Part shown: piece by piece, positions 1-10,336 of the stretch
Position numbering within the stretch: position 1 is the stretch's first letter
How the letters are laid out: each line of letters starts with the position of its first letter
Assembly: GCF_001949145.1 (NCBI RefSeq)
Contig: NW_019091740.1
Coordinates: 47,711 to 68,297, forward strand
Length of the DNA stretch: 20,587 nt
Reading direction: 5' to 3'
Source: Acanthaster planci
Lineage: Eukaryota > Echinodermata > Asteroidea > Valvatida > Acanthasteridae
The notes under the pieces: model-generated
The model's input: the letters and a program-made list of their open reading frames with translations, nothing else
Databases searched by the model: none
Told to the model about the DNA's origin: nothing
Program-made: the position numbers and the translations under genes

Positions 1-2670
1 TGTACATGTACATGCAAACCCGCTTGTGACTCATGCCATACATAGTTTCTATGCAACAAAAACATTTACATGTACATGTACAGTAGATTTCCATTTATAC
101 AAACCATCACATTTCCCCTCAGTACAGCCGTGCATGATTTTAAACATTTCAAATAACACAAACAAAAAACATAATTTTTTTTAATAGTGGCAATAGGATT
201 TAACTACTTGACACCGGCTTACGTGGTAACACACACAATTTTCCTTAACTGTTCCACTGAGGATGTGTACACTCATTTGAGAATTCTTGTTTCATTTCTG
301 CAGTTGACACATGAACACGTCACGCTTCCTTGGGTCAAAGCTACCAAGACAATCCTGTGTCTGGACACTGCTACTGTGGACCCAACCCCACAATCAATAA
401 AATGGAAATGCCTTTCTTGAGTAATTAATAACACTGAACCTGGAGCCCACACCATACACAAAAGAGCTAACAGGATAAAAGATCTCCTATCTATGGGTGA
501 GGGGATTTGCCAGGGAGCAAAATCCCTTTAAAAATGAGATAAGGCTACAAAATCCCAACTACATGTAGCAACTACTTTGTATGGAAACAACTGGCAAAGA
601 CACACATGGCCACAGGTGATGCCTGTGTGAACCTTTGTACTGTTTATGAACCAGTTGCTGTGTGGACACTGCCCCAATTTTTACCAAGGCAGTTGAATAA
701 AATGGCAAAAAGAATGTAAAAACTGATGTTTAACTGAAGAGCTGTTTCTCCCTACATATTTTATGACCGTCCTACATAAACTGCAAGTTTGATAAATTTG
801 CGGGGAAAAAACCCGCCCCCAGCGGCATTTTCAGGTTAGAAAATTTGAAGTTAACTGGCTATAAATAGTCACAAAGAGTCATTTCCTGACCCTACCAATT
901 TGAAAAATCTTTTTGTTTCTTAATTTGCAGACAAGCATCACTTCTAAAGAAAAAGTTGGTTTATGACTATCCATGTATTAAATTTAAGAATTTTGTCACC
1001 CCCCCACCCCAAAACGAAGCCGTGAATTCCCCTTATTGAGTTATGACAGACTTCATGAAAATCCTAAATAAAAATTTTCCATTTATGATTTTTTGCAGGG
1101 TATACACGTGACACCTAAAGATGGGGTGTAGTGTACATGTAAGTAAAAGTCTACTGTCTTGGCTCCACCATGTAAGGATAATAGCACTACGGTATGTCAA
1201 TTTGTTATCATGCTGCATGGCGTTATGGAACTTTTGCAATAAAATGCAGCGTCAGTTGAGTTGCCCAAACATGAAAAATTGGTCAAATTCAGCTTTGAGA
1301 TCAAAATGTAGGAAAATTGGGAGATGAATCTTGAGGGATTTTACCATGTCTTTATCTCCCCTTCCCCATTAAAAAAAAAATTGAAAAACAAGTCTCAAAA
1401 GGCAATAAAAAATGTAATGCATGACTACATGTACATACATGTACACATGTATTGGCACATGTACACTGTACCAGTATATTACAACCTTATTCAAATGGTT
1501 GTCCTGTTCGCATGAACAGAGATACTGTACTTATCCTGAGAAGGATATACAAAAATGATCACACACTATATCAAAACATTTTTTAAAAAGAAGAAAAAGA
1601 GTTCATTTTGAATGCAACACAATACAATTAAAACAAAGTTTGGTAATGCTGTGGGCATTGAACAGTTCAATGAGTGCGTCACGGTCAACAACTGTTAGAT
1701 GGTTTGCTTTGTTATCAATTTAAATTTCTTGATTTGACCTCTGGCAGACAACTAAAAAAAAAATCAATGCAATGCAAAGCAACAATTGTAGTCACAACAC
1801 GAGAAAGATTGCTGGCTTTAACTCAATTACAGCAAATGTCTTCAAGCATTTGAGTTGGACCTCAAGTGAGAACACAAGGACCAAAATGACTTACTAACAA
1901 AATTTCTCTCTTCGTTGAAAACCTGATGTCTGAACATGACCTCTGACAAATTTGCTTGAAATTTCACAATAGAATTGAGAACAGTTTACTCGCATAGCAC
2001 ATGTAATAATGCATTGGAAATATCTCAAAATCTTGCTAATGCAAGAGGATGTCCTTGAACAAATTAAAACAATGTAAAACAGCAAAGGGCAGAGGGCTGG
2101 GGCAGAGGGGCACTATAGCCATGCACTTGGTGAAATCTACATGTACTCTACCACTTCAAACTATTTTATACATATCAGCAATATACCTGCAATCCCAAAT
2201 CCCTACCTGGAGATGAAATTCAAAGGAAAAATTTCAATAATTTTCTTACAAGAATACGAGTACAATCTTACAGTAGATGTATATTTCACAATGTGTTACT
2301 ATTAGACTGAATGGCAGCAGAATGAATACGCCAATAATGAGACTAAAACTTACTCGAATCTTTCCCTTTTTTTACAACAGGTAAAACAGTAAAAACATGT
2401 ATATTTTGTGTCTGCATCTGTGAAAATTTGATGCGACTGAATATTTGAATATTCAGCTAAATGTATTGTATTTGATTCAGCCTTATCTGAACAGGGACCA
2501 CAATCAATGGACCAATCAACCACTGTCCCCCCGTCCCCAACCTAAGAAATTTCACAAAATACGGGGTAACTACATGTACTCGTACTGATTAAATAAATAC
2601 ATGTGATTAAATTCATCAAGTGAGTAAATCTCTACAGAATTTTGTCAATGCTGCCAAAGAATACACTTAC
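1..2670 (-). other. Intron of the SLC28/CNT gene, continues past the window
   Basis: Begins with the GTAAGT donor at 2670-2669 and runs off the left edge. I see no exon that could encode the V.WRP block expected next in CNT proteins. The stretch contains scattered TACATG(TACATG)n words (1-15, 66-82, 1428-1450), poly(A/T) runs and a short palindrome at 2437-2456. The reading frames in it are short and without recognisable motifs. Confidence 0.6.
2437..2456. repeat. 20-bp near-perfect palindrome
   Basis: CTGAATATT, TG, AATATTCAG: exact 9-bp arms around a 2-bp centre, in the leftmost intron. AT-rich; possibly chance, or a cruciform or transcription-factor dimer site. No flanking feature explains it. 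Confidence 0.8.
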
Positions 2671-2812
2671 ATGTCTTGGATGCTTGGAGAAAACGTAACA
2701 GAACAAGATGAATGCGACAAGACCACCAGCCGAGATCAGCTGGACAGGGTTATCCTTGGTGAGAAACACAAGGGCCACAGCGACCCCGGCCAAAATTAGG
2801 AGGTACAAGGGC
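2671..2812 (-). CDS. SLC28/CNT nucleoside transporter, exon with membrane segments 3 and 4 (partial gene)
   Basis: Internal exon of a concentrative (Na+-coupled) nucleoside transporter, a plasma-membrane carrier that imports nucleosides. It encodes one base of a split codon plus 47 residues. PLYLLILAGVAVALVFL is one hydrophobic segment and ISAGGLVAFILFCYVFSKHP the next; the latter matches the family pattern of a hydrophobic stretch ending in FSK(Y/H)P just before the conserved V.WRP block, the start of the family's N-terminal transporter domain. The acceptor is CTGTTCTTAG|G and the donor is CAT|GTAAGT, leaving in phase 0. Its entry phase (2) matches the exon at 4243-4496 exactly, and the junction creates a Trp codon where CNT3-type proteins have Trp. 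The following exon is not in this window. Hydrophobic proteins of other families were considered, but the combined two-exon pattern fits CNT well. Confidence 0.85.
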
Positions 2813-4242
2813 CTAAGAACAGATGATGAAGATACAAGTAGACAGAGGTGTGTTAATGGTTTGGAAGAACATATCACAGGCCATCTTTGATAGATCAGGC
2901 TGCTACATGTATGTACAGTATGCTTCAAATGCATAGATCTCCACAAACCGCTATCAAAGATCAAACGGATGATCTACTTGGTTAAAGCAGGTCACCAACT
3001 AAAAACATCACGAGTTCCTAATGACTGATCCTCTATCATACCGTTTGCCAAACACAAACTTAAAAACAACATTTGCTTTCAATAAACTCCTCTCCACATA
3101 TGAAGCCAAGCGTAGTCGAATTTTATAAATGTGTATGTACACGTGTGTACATGTATGTATGTACAGTATGCATTTCTTTAACTAACAAGTGTACAAACAT
3201 TTGGAAAAAACAGCATGCAAAAGTTTAGCAACTTTATTTGCACCTTTTGAATTAAAATTACATGTACAACTGTATCAAAAAAAGAACAAAGTTAATAAAG
3301 AAGACACCTGCTTCTAGGTTCATAACAGGTACATGTGTGTACATGTACAGAGTGTAATGAATGTCGACTGACAAGCCTAAAAGTGCTACATTGGGACTTT
3401 TAATTTCAATACTTTTTTACACACACCATGGGAAGACGGGGTTGAAATGTTCTGCTCAAAACTTTCCTCACATTTCAGTTAACAAAAATAACTAAGTGCT
3501 TAGAGCTGCCAATGTGTAATTGGCGTTTGGAAGTCACAAAATTGGCATGTGTTTCATTTTTACATTTTAGATTTTGCTTCAGCACACAACAGGGTTTTGT
3601 CCTCAGAAGTTGAATTCCATTGCAAGGAGAAAATCATGTACGTGTAAATGCTTTTTTCAAGATGTACTTTGTGTTGGGGAGATGTTAATTGTTGATAATG
3701 GATTCTTCCCTTACACTGATGCAAAGCACATCTTGAAATAGTTTGTGGTACTCGCTCCTACAAGTTGACTCGGACTGGCCAATCGACCCTGGCAAGCTCA
3801 GTGGTTGAGTGGTTAAGACGTCTGCACTAGTAAGCATGCCGTCGTGGATTCAAGTCCTAGGCAACACTGCTCTCAGGCAAACACTAAGCATACATGTATG
3901 AATGCACGTGTACTGGTACATGTATGTCTAAACGGTATGTCTAAGGTCTAAACCCATCAATAAAAATTAACATGTAAATGCTACCAGTACATGTATTCCA
4001 TTCCCCATTCCTTCAAACAGGGCAATGCTGCAGTCACACGTACACAAGTGTGTATTTGCCTGCAACTTGGGACCCCCTACATGTATTGTTCCTCTTTTGT
4101 TTGTACTTTAACTTTTTTAGAAGACCACCCATATGTTTTGTAGACAGTTGTCAATCGGGGACCTTGTGTGAATCGGGACCTTATTGTCCTCTATTGTTCA
4201 GGGTCCCCATTTGAATTCAGAAACAAACTCACATACACTTAC
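2813..4242 (-). other. Intron of the SLC28/CNT gene
   Basis: Bounded by a GTAAGT donor (4242-4241) and a CTTAG acceptor (2814-2813), about 1.4 kb. It holds TACATGTATG-type microsatellite-like runs near 3133-3172 and 3890-3926 and the tRNA-like SINE head at about 3791-3865. No further coding exon was recognised. Confidence 0.75.
3791..3865 (+). repeat. Degenerate tRNA-like sequence, probable SINE head
   Basis: TGGTTGAGTGG at 3802-3812 fits the RNA polymerase III A-box consensus TRGYNNARNGG completely. GATTCAAGTCC at 3847-3857 fits the B-box GGTTCGANTCC at all but two fixed positions. Their spacing (45 bp start to start) is that of a class I tRNA gene. AAGACGTCTGCACTAGTAAGCA between them resembles a tRNA anticodon arm. 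The acceptor and T stems do not pair, so it is not a working tRNA. A tRNA-derived SINE or tRNA pseudogene is the best reading; the 3' limit of any SINE body is not visible. Confidence 0.6.
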
Positions 4243-4496
4243 CATCTGATGTATCGCCAGTACTTGTCCACAAACCTGCCTCCTGGCTTACAGGTGACAT
4301 CGTAGATCTGTTTGCCATAGAAGTCCCTGATGACCGAGTACATGTAGAGACCCAGCGCGATGCCTGTGATGATCACAAGGATCATGGCTTCTTGGAAGTC
4401 ATAGAGGCAGGCGTAGATGAGATAGCCCAGGTAGGCCAACAAGAGCACCAGGAAAATGAAATTCCAGATTATGTTGTGATGTTCGGTATACATGTC
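4243..4496 (-). CDS. SLC28/CNT nucleoside transporter, exon with membrane segments 1 and 2 (partial gene)
   Basis: Encodes 84 residues plus two bases of a split codon. After a short hydrophilic lead (DMYTEHHN) comes a first hydrophobic segment (IIWNFIFLVLLLAYLGYLIY), then ACLYDFQEAM, which matches the CNT signature AC.L.FQRA at the end of segment 1, then a second segment (ILVIITGIALGLYMYSVI). The tail CKPGGRFVDKYWRYIRW parallels the SPGRRLL...W...KW tail of CNT3. The donor is the near-ideal ATG|GTAAGT at 4243. The left edge is less certain: AG at 4498-4497 gives a phase-0 entry at 4496, matching the upstream exon; the neighbouring GTGCAG would give entry at 4501 in phase 1 and would require an unseen small exon. 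The polypyrimidine tract is weak. Confidence 0.87.
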
Positions 4497-4658
4497 CTTC
4501 ACTGCACCAAAATTACTGTCAAGCCACTGGATAATTCATTGTAAAAAGAAAAAAAAAAGAACGCATACATGTACTGTAATTCTAAGGGTTTCCTTCAAAC
4601 AACTATGCACATTTACGGAACTTAATTAAAGCCTACCCATCTCCACAGATATTTATAA

Positions 4659-4708
4659 ACTGCATCATCCCAAATCAATCAATACTGCATCATCCCAAAT
4701 CAATCAAT
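4659..4708. repeat. Perfect tandem duplication of a 25-bp unit
   Basis: The unit beginning ACTGCATCATCCCAAATCAA occurs at 4659-4683 and again at 4684-4708 with no mismatch. It lies about 160 bp upstream (in transcript sense) of the first membrane exon, within the intron. No function is apparent; it looks like a local slippage duplication. Confidence 0.95.
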
Positions 4709-5055
4709 ATAACATTCTATTGAATTTCTGTGATGAAAGCAAGAACAAAAGTCTGCTCAACTGTACTCATTACCTGTACATGTACAAAAAGTTGTTAAAT
4801 TCAACGACCTACTGTACCGGTATGTGTACATCTAGAGAGAAATGACATCTGCACATGCATACACGCATCTGCAGTTCAACTATGGTGCAAATGCAACATG
4901 CAAGCACAACCTACGCAAATAACACCCATACACATCAATAAGCATATTTTCTGTCAGTAGTATGATTCACTGCAAAGCCTCAGCAAAATTCATCTGCAGC
5001 ATCTACATGTACATGTGTACATGTAGGTGTACCTGCGTCTTCTTCGTTTACACAC

Positions 5056-5076
5056 ACCGGTAGCACAGCTACCGGT
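5056..5076. repeat. Perfect short hairpin, 9-bp stem and 3-nt loop
   Basis: ACCGGTAGC (5056-5064), ACA loop, GCTACCGGT (5068-5076). The arms are exact reverse complements and GC-rich in an AT-rich setting. It contains two ACCGGT words, which recur elsewhere in the window beside GTAC words. It is not followed by a T-run, so it is not terminator-like. Confidence 0.9.
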
Positions 5077-5671
5077 AAATGCTGATTGTGCATTTATATT
5101 TTTGGCTTCCTTTTATAATAGACACGGATATAAAAAACGCAAAAAAATTTCAAAATTTCCAAAGGTCTGAGCACAAACATGGATGCATCTGGCAGGCTTC
5201 ACTTAGCACAACAAGTCAGCTCCCTGACAACTTACATAGGATATGGTACTTCAAAAGTTCAAATCTTCTTGAAATATAACCATGAAATCCTGAGGCTTCT
5301 AGTTCTGTGTACACATGTATGTGTAGTGTGCTTGACAGTTTTTGCAAAAACTCAAGTGACAAACTTTAAAAGTTTAGAAAATAATGTGCAATTTGTCTTT
5401 CACTCAAATGAATGAAAAAACTGTGAGCAGTACAAATGTCCTGATTCTGTGATTGCAGCAAACGGTATCCCAAATCTACATCTACAATCAGCCCTCAAAT
5501 GTCTAAACCATATCTTAACTAAGTACATGTACGTGTACATGTATTGTAGACAATTGTACATGTAACTACAGTAGTTTATTAAGCATGAGCACAAGTCTCA
5601 CTTAAGTATTACATGTACATATACACGTACATTCCAGTTAGTGAAAAAATCTGGACAAATTTCACTTTGCA

Positions 5672-5730
5672 CATGTACATGTATGTATGTACATGTATTT
5701 GTACAGGTGCATGTACTGTACATGTATATA
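5672..5730. repeat. Longest local TACATGTA/TGTATGTAC cluster
   Basis: About 60 bp of ACATGTACATGTATGTATGT, TACATGTATTTGTACAGGTG and CATGTACTGTACATGTATAT units, mixing the 6-bp ACATGT repeat with ATGT slippage units and the palindrome CATGTACTGTACATG. It gives rise to spurious reading frames rich in Tyr, Met, His, Thr and Cys on both strands. Confidence 0.85.
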
Positions 5731-5843
5731 CTTTTTAAGAACACTGATTAGGTTTCTTGATACACTGCTTACATGTGCATGTGACGTCCATGTTACATGA
5801 AGGTAGTCACGCAGAAAGGTTCCTGCACCTAAAGAACAATTAA

Positions 5844-6082
5844 ATTCCATGACTTTTCCAGGACCAAATTATGAAAATCCACAACACAATTTCTTTAACT
5901 ATTCAACCTTTTAAGTTGTGAATACTTTTTTAATGCATTTACATGTATATCTGAGAATAGAAATCACACACAGTGTTTGAAAAATTCCATGACTTTAGTC
6001 ATTTTTACAAAATTCCAGGACTGGAAAATGAAAACAAGTCTCCATGACTTTTTCATGACTTTTCCAGGCCATGTGAACCCTG
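5844..6082 (+). mobile_element. Interspersed repeat with CCATGACTTTTCCAGG motifs, possible hAT-like remnant
   Basis: ATTCCATGACTTTTCCAGGA at 5844-5863, ATTCCATGACTTT at 5984-5996 and CTCCATGACTTTTTCATGAC at 6040-6059, continuing TTTTCCAGG to 6068. The right end CATGTGAACCCTG (6070-6082), read in reverse as CAGGGTTCACATG, resembles the ends of short non-autonomous DNA transposons in fish and invertebrates whose interior repeats the TGGAAAAGTCATGG theme. CAGTGTTTGA at 5971 may be a partner end. No clean target duplication was found, so the left limit and class are uncertain. Confidence 0.5.
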
Positions 6083-7265
6083 CTCAGAATATTTTGTACT
6101 TTTACGCATTTGAAACTTGATTGATCTCTTCACTTATTGTGAAGCTTCAAACAATATGGGAAGCCCAAACAACTCAGTGATTGACTGTAAATCAGCTATT
6201 CAGTTCGAAGATTTGTGTCAGGATCCCACCCTACATGTAGGAGAAATATTGGCTTAGCTTTAATTCTAGAAAAATCAGACAAAAGTTAGTTCAACAGTTC
6301 TTGGCTGGGAGCCACCAGTAGTGATATCACCATGGAACAACCAGGGAGACCAGTGTGTGCCAATAGGGGCATTATGTGTGCGAACTACTTAGTTTATCTT
6401 AGATGGGCGTAACCAGTCATTTAATTGGTAAAAAAGTACAAAGTACAACACTCAATCATCCAGATGGTTGTTATAATCCAAGGTCTTTGTTTGCTCCCTT
6501 ATTGACAACGTAAACCAGGTACCTGCAAAACTGAACAACCCATGGAACTTAGGAGACCCCTGTGGCACAATTTTCAATGAGCACATATTGACTTGTTCAT
6601 GGCTGTTGGGTCTGGCCAGTGAGTAGATTGTAGGACTCCTATAGAGGCGTCCTAATTTCGGCTTCCTGGCCAGATTAAGAAAAAAATGATAAATCAATTT
6701 CAGCTATGATGATCTCCACAGCTGCTGTTTGTCAAATTGAAAACTTGACAAGTTTTATTTCCTAACATTAGCGAGCTTACAAACTTTCCAAGGAAGAGAG
6801 AAATGAGCAATGAGGGAAACAATGATATACTTGTATATTCTGATGACTACATGTACCGGGTAATATAAAGCTAACATTTCATTCAGTGTACATGTTCATT
6901 TGTTGAGGCTAACTTTGAACAAACGAGAAAGGCGCGTAATATAAATTTTATGCACCCCCGCCCCTAGGGTGCCGTGAACCAATCTTCGGGATTCATGGAT
7001 GATCAGAAATGAAACCACTTGAGGGTAACCATTCCAAGCTGACTCAAGTTGCATACATTTGAAAGCTGAGCACTGATTGGCCACAGTCTCGGGGTTGGGA
7101 CGACACCGATTCACAAAAGTAATCCACACATGAACATGTGTGTGCTGTTAGACCAGGACTCGGTGGTGAAAATTGGGGTTTGGTTTCAAAGTTGACACTT
7201 GAAGAGAGACAAAACTACACAGGGAATGGACACTGATAATGGCCTGAGTTGCAGGTAAGGGACAT

Positions 7266-7467
7266 AATTATCAGCATCCATTCTCCTGAGCTGGTCTTAA
7301 ACAAACAACTGGCAAAGCACATTGTTTATTCGCATTCACAAATATCATTAAAAAATGAAGTCAAAGCAATTATCAGCATCCATTCTCCTGAGCTGGTCTT
7401 AAACAAACAACTGGCAAAGCACATTGTTTATTCGCATTCACAAATATCATTAAAAAATGAAGTCAAA
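7266..7467. repeat. Exact tandem duplication, 100-bp units at 102-bp period
   Basis: Two copies, 7266-7365 and 7368-7467, are identical over 100 bases with a 2-bp spacer (GC). Because 102 is divisible by three, the plus-strand frame at 7249-7476 repeats a 34-residue unit (IISIHSPELVLNKQLAKHIV...). The peptide matches no family I know and the region is in a transporter intron on the opposite strand, so coding is unlikely. Complete identity means a very recent duplication or an assembly artefact. Confidence 0.95.
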
Positions 7468-9669
7468 ACACGTTAATTTTTAAAAAATTTTCCAACAATT
7501 TCGTTGAACAATTTGGGTTCCTTTTTTTTTGAGCACCCTTCTAGCCATTTTATGGTATGTGCCTCCAGTGAGAAGTCATAAAAAAATTTCCAAAAGGGAG
7601 AGATTGTCACACGTGGTGCATACTGCATGAGGCGGGGAAGAATGCAAGAGTTACTGGTAGTGTAGTGTGAATTGGGGGTCTCAAAATGCAGATCTCATTA
7701 GTAGTGTTACGCTAACTCAAGTGAAGATTGTTAAGTTCAACCAATACTAGGAATAAAAGGACCAATTTTATGGGTCCAAATTTCCCGACATGTGAAACCA
7801 GAAAAATGTGGTCTGCCAGCAGCTGTTTTTCGAAATTAAGACCAGCCACATACATGTACATGTACAATGTACATGTAACAGGCTTAAACCATAAGCCAAA
7901 CTGTCTTAGGCACTGTACATGTACAGTATCTTGGAATGGTGTTTAACAGTTTGGTCTGTCTAGCGTCCCTTACAATATCATACATTGGCAAATGGTTAAT
8001 GTGCGTAACACTTTGAAGTTACGTATTCCCACCTACATGTACATGTACATTTTTTTTTCAACGCCCACAAACAGAAAAGCAGGTGTACAGGTGTACATGT
8101 ATGTATGTGTACATGTCGATGCTTATTTTAATAACCCTGTACATGTACGTATTCATGACAGATGAAAAAAATAAAATAAAACTAAAGGATGTCCCACAGA
8201 TACACAATATGTATTGTACCTTTTCATTTCATGAAAAAAAAAGTCATTCCAGAGTAACCGTCCCCAATTCTGCCTGAAGCGGCAACTGGCTCTGCAAGAC
8301 AACAGCATGGAGCATGCTTCAATCCCTCCCCTCCGCACAAACACAAAGATGAAAAACCTTCCTTGATGCACTGCATTCCTGGCCCAAATTTACAATGGAT
8401 TGTTACATGAGGCTTGTGGAGGGGGAGCCTTAATTTTTTGGCCCCTCACAATACCCCTCGTAACTGACAGTTCATGAAAGGAAAGAAGCAGGACAAATGA
8501 GCAATTGCTAGATTCTCAGGACAGAGTAAAATCTTGCCAAACTCAGGGCAATTCAGCCTTGGTACATGTACATGTATACATATGCACATACATGTACATG
8601 TATGTGTGACAAAGGGTTCCTGCCAAAGGTAATGAAAGCTTCTGCAAGTCAAATGACCAAGCAATCGGCCAGATTAAGTTTCCCCGACAAGTCTTTGATG
8701 TAAAATCAGGGGGAAAAGGGTCAGGACAGGTTTACAGAAAACAATAACTACATGTATACATGTACATGAATACACTGTTGATACTTTTTGTATCACATGT
8801 ACTGTATCATGTAGCATGCAACTAAAGACACAATATGTTGTGGACTACCCTTCTAGATTTGATCCGTTTCCCAAAGCTTTCTTCATCAAGTGTTGCCAAA
8901 CTTCTTTAAACGGACAAAAAGTTTTAGTTAACACTGGATGATTTTGACCAGGCTCGAATTTTGTTGCTCCCATGACCGGAATGGAAACATCAATGATGGA
9001 AGCTTTAAACTGTAGAGGGGAAAGTAATCCATATATGGGATCTTATCTTGTTACACGCATGAGCACCAATCTTACACATGTACATGCAGAACTGCCCTGC
9101 AACTTTTCATTTATCTTTATCGATTCAATCACTCCCTTTTCCTTTTTGATTACAATGTTGACGTATCGAATGACAAATTTCTTCTCTTCCTTGCAAGGTT
9201 TTAATCAACAATGACCAAGCAAGCAGCCTCTTCTTTGAGAAACTTTCCAAAGGCAAACCTGACGATTCACTGATAATTTTGATTTCTTACACATTTGCCC
9301 TAATCCAAGTAGGGAGAAAGCCACAAAGCATCCAACAGATTAATCATATCAATTGTCACAATAACATACTGTGACTTTTGGGGGCTTTTAACACATGCAG
9401 GTAGCGAACACGGCAGGGGTTTGCTCCTGAATGCGTGTGATTACTGAGCAGAATGATTAAAACTTCCAAAGATCCAGAGGCAGGGGTTAAAAAATCCTGG
9501 AAGAAAATCCTGAGCTGTCCTGAAAATGTGCCAGGCTTTTTTTACTATGGTTTGCAGTATTACATTTACATACAGGTATGATTGTGGCATTTTGAGACCA
9601 ATCAAGACCCTTCCCCACCAAAGAAAACAGACTCGCTTAGAGTACGATTTAATGAGAGTAGTGTTTTAC

Positions 9670-9834
9670 CATCCAAAGCTTGCTGTCACCATCTTGGTCG
9701 TCATCTCCGTCGGTTTCGTCCACGGCTCGTTCCGGATCGTAACTGCTGCCATTTGAGCGCTCGGCATTTACAGGTTTTGAGGCATCAAAGGCAGGGTTGT
9801 CAACTTCATTCAAGGGAATTCCATACTCCGTGTC
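9670..9834 (-). CDS. SLC28/CNT nucleoside transporter, acidic cytoplasmic N-terminal exon
   Basis: A 165-base exon of exactly 55 codons, phase 0 on both sides. It reads DTEYGIPLNEVDNPAFD and then a Ser/Asn-rich and strongly acidic stretch (DETDGDDDQDGDSKLWM). CNT proteins have a variable, acidic, cytoplasmic N-terminus of this kind before the first membrane segment, and NPAFD-type motifs are common in cytoplasmic tails of membrane proteins. The acceptor is good (TGCGTTCCCACTAG|GAC); the donor is moderate (ATG|GTAAAA). GC and CpG content is visibly higher than in the flanks. Assignment rests on position, strand, phase and composition; the exon has no enzymatic motif of its own. Long plus-strand reading frames over it are antisense shadows. 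Confidence 0.7.
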
Positions 9835-10291
9835 CTAGTGGGAACGCAGAAGAGCAGAACTTTTGGAAACATTTTCAAATTTGAAAGAAAAATATGCAAC
9901 AATTATTACAGGCTGAGTTAACTTCAAAACAAAAAAAATACATGGCTTCAAATTTTACCAACTCATTTATGTAAAAGTTCATTTTGGACGTCCAATTTTA
10001 TAAGCATTACAAGTTTACAGGATGTACATGTAAGAGTATTCAGTAAACGTCCATCAGTGTAATTAAATGAAACACTAACACGGGTACTGTTCATCTGCAT
10101 GAACACGTTAATTTACATGCATGTAAAGATTGTGGAGAAACCAAAAAGGATTAAAATGCAAAATGTAGCAGATTTTGTACTTTGTTTTGGAAAGGTGTCA
10201 AATTTGCACCGTTCTCTTCCCCCCCAACAAAACCTTTACAAATGGATACCAAAAAAATTAGCAAGCTACAATGTACCAGACCAAAACTTAC
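9835..10291 (-). other. Short intron between the proximal first exon and the acidic exon
   Basis: A 457-bp interval starting GTAAGT (10291-10286) and ending TTCCCACTAG (to 9835), phase 0. This applies only if the proximal first exon is used; otherwise it is part of the long first intron. Nothing else is seen in it apart from a few TACATG words. Confidence 0.55.
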
Positions 10292-10336
10292 AACTGGCAG
10301 AATCTCTTCATCTAGATTTGCACTTTTGGAGGCCAT
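10292..10336 (-). CDS. Candidate proximal first coding exon of the SLC28/CNT gene
   Basis: Fifteen codons, MASKSANLDEEILPV, ending at an excellent donor (GTT|GTAAGT) in phase 0, which joins in frame to the acidic exon starting at 9834. The ATG has a strong context (AGGATGG: A at -3, G at +4), and the frame upstream reaches a stop (TAA) about 20 codons before it with no other ATG, so this is the natural start if transcription begins nearby. With this start the cytoplasmic N-terminus would be about 75-80 residues before the first membrane segment, in the range of the family. No TATA box or CpG cluster is seen just upstream. If the distal exon at 19417-19548 is the main start, this would be an alternative promoter product or a chance frame. 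Confidence 0.55.

Larger units (their letters stand above)
4502..9669 (-). other. Large intron (or introns) of the SLC28/CNT gene
   Basis: About 5.2 kb between the acidic exon and the first membrane exon. It contains the 25-bp tandem, a 9-bp-stem hairpin, many TACATGTAC runs (for example 5523-5541, 5672-5730, 7852-7877, 8033-8050, 8562-8602), the CCATGACTTTTCCAGG repeat and the exact 102-bp tandem. No coding exon was identified by eye, but a short one could be hidden here because the splice phases at its two ends agree only for one of two acceptors. Confidence 0.55.

Noticed and set aside
2345-2420. Possible next transporter exon on the minus strand ending at GAGTAAG
   Set aside because: An acceptor-like TTTTCACAG and a GTAAGT are present, but none of the frames gives the expected V.WRP block.
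3791-3865. Functional tRNA gene
   Set aside because: Acceptor and T stems do not pair and the B box has mismatches.
4771-4835. Possible small exon ending at CAG|GTAATG on the minus strand
   Set aside because: Phases do not agree with either neighbour: it gives a stop, or leaves in phase 2.
7249-7476. Plus-strand 75-codon frame as a two-repeat protein
   Set aside because: The peptide repeat only reflects the exact 102-bp DNA duplication; there is no family match, and it lies in an intron of the opposite strand.
9526-9884. Plus-strand frames of 76 and 100 codons
   Set aside because: They are antisense to the acidic exon of the transporter, which has better splice sites and phase agreement.
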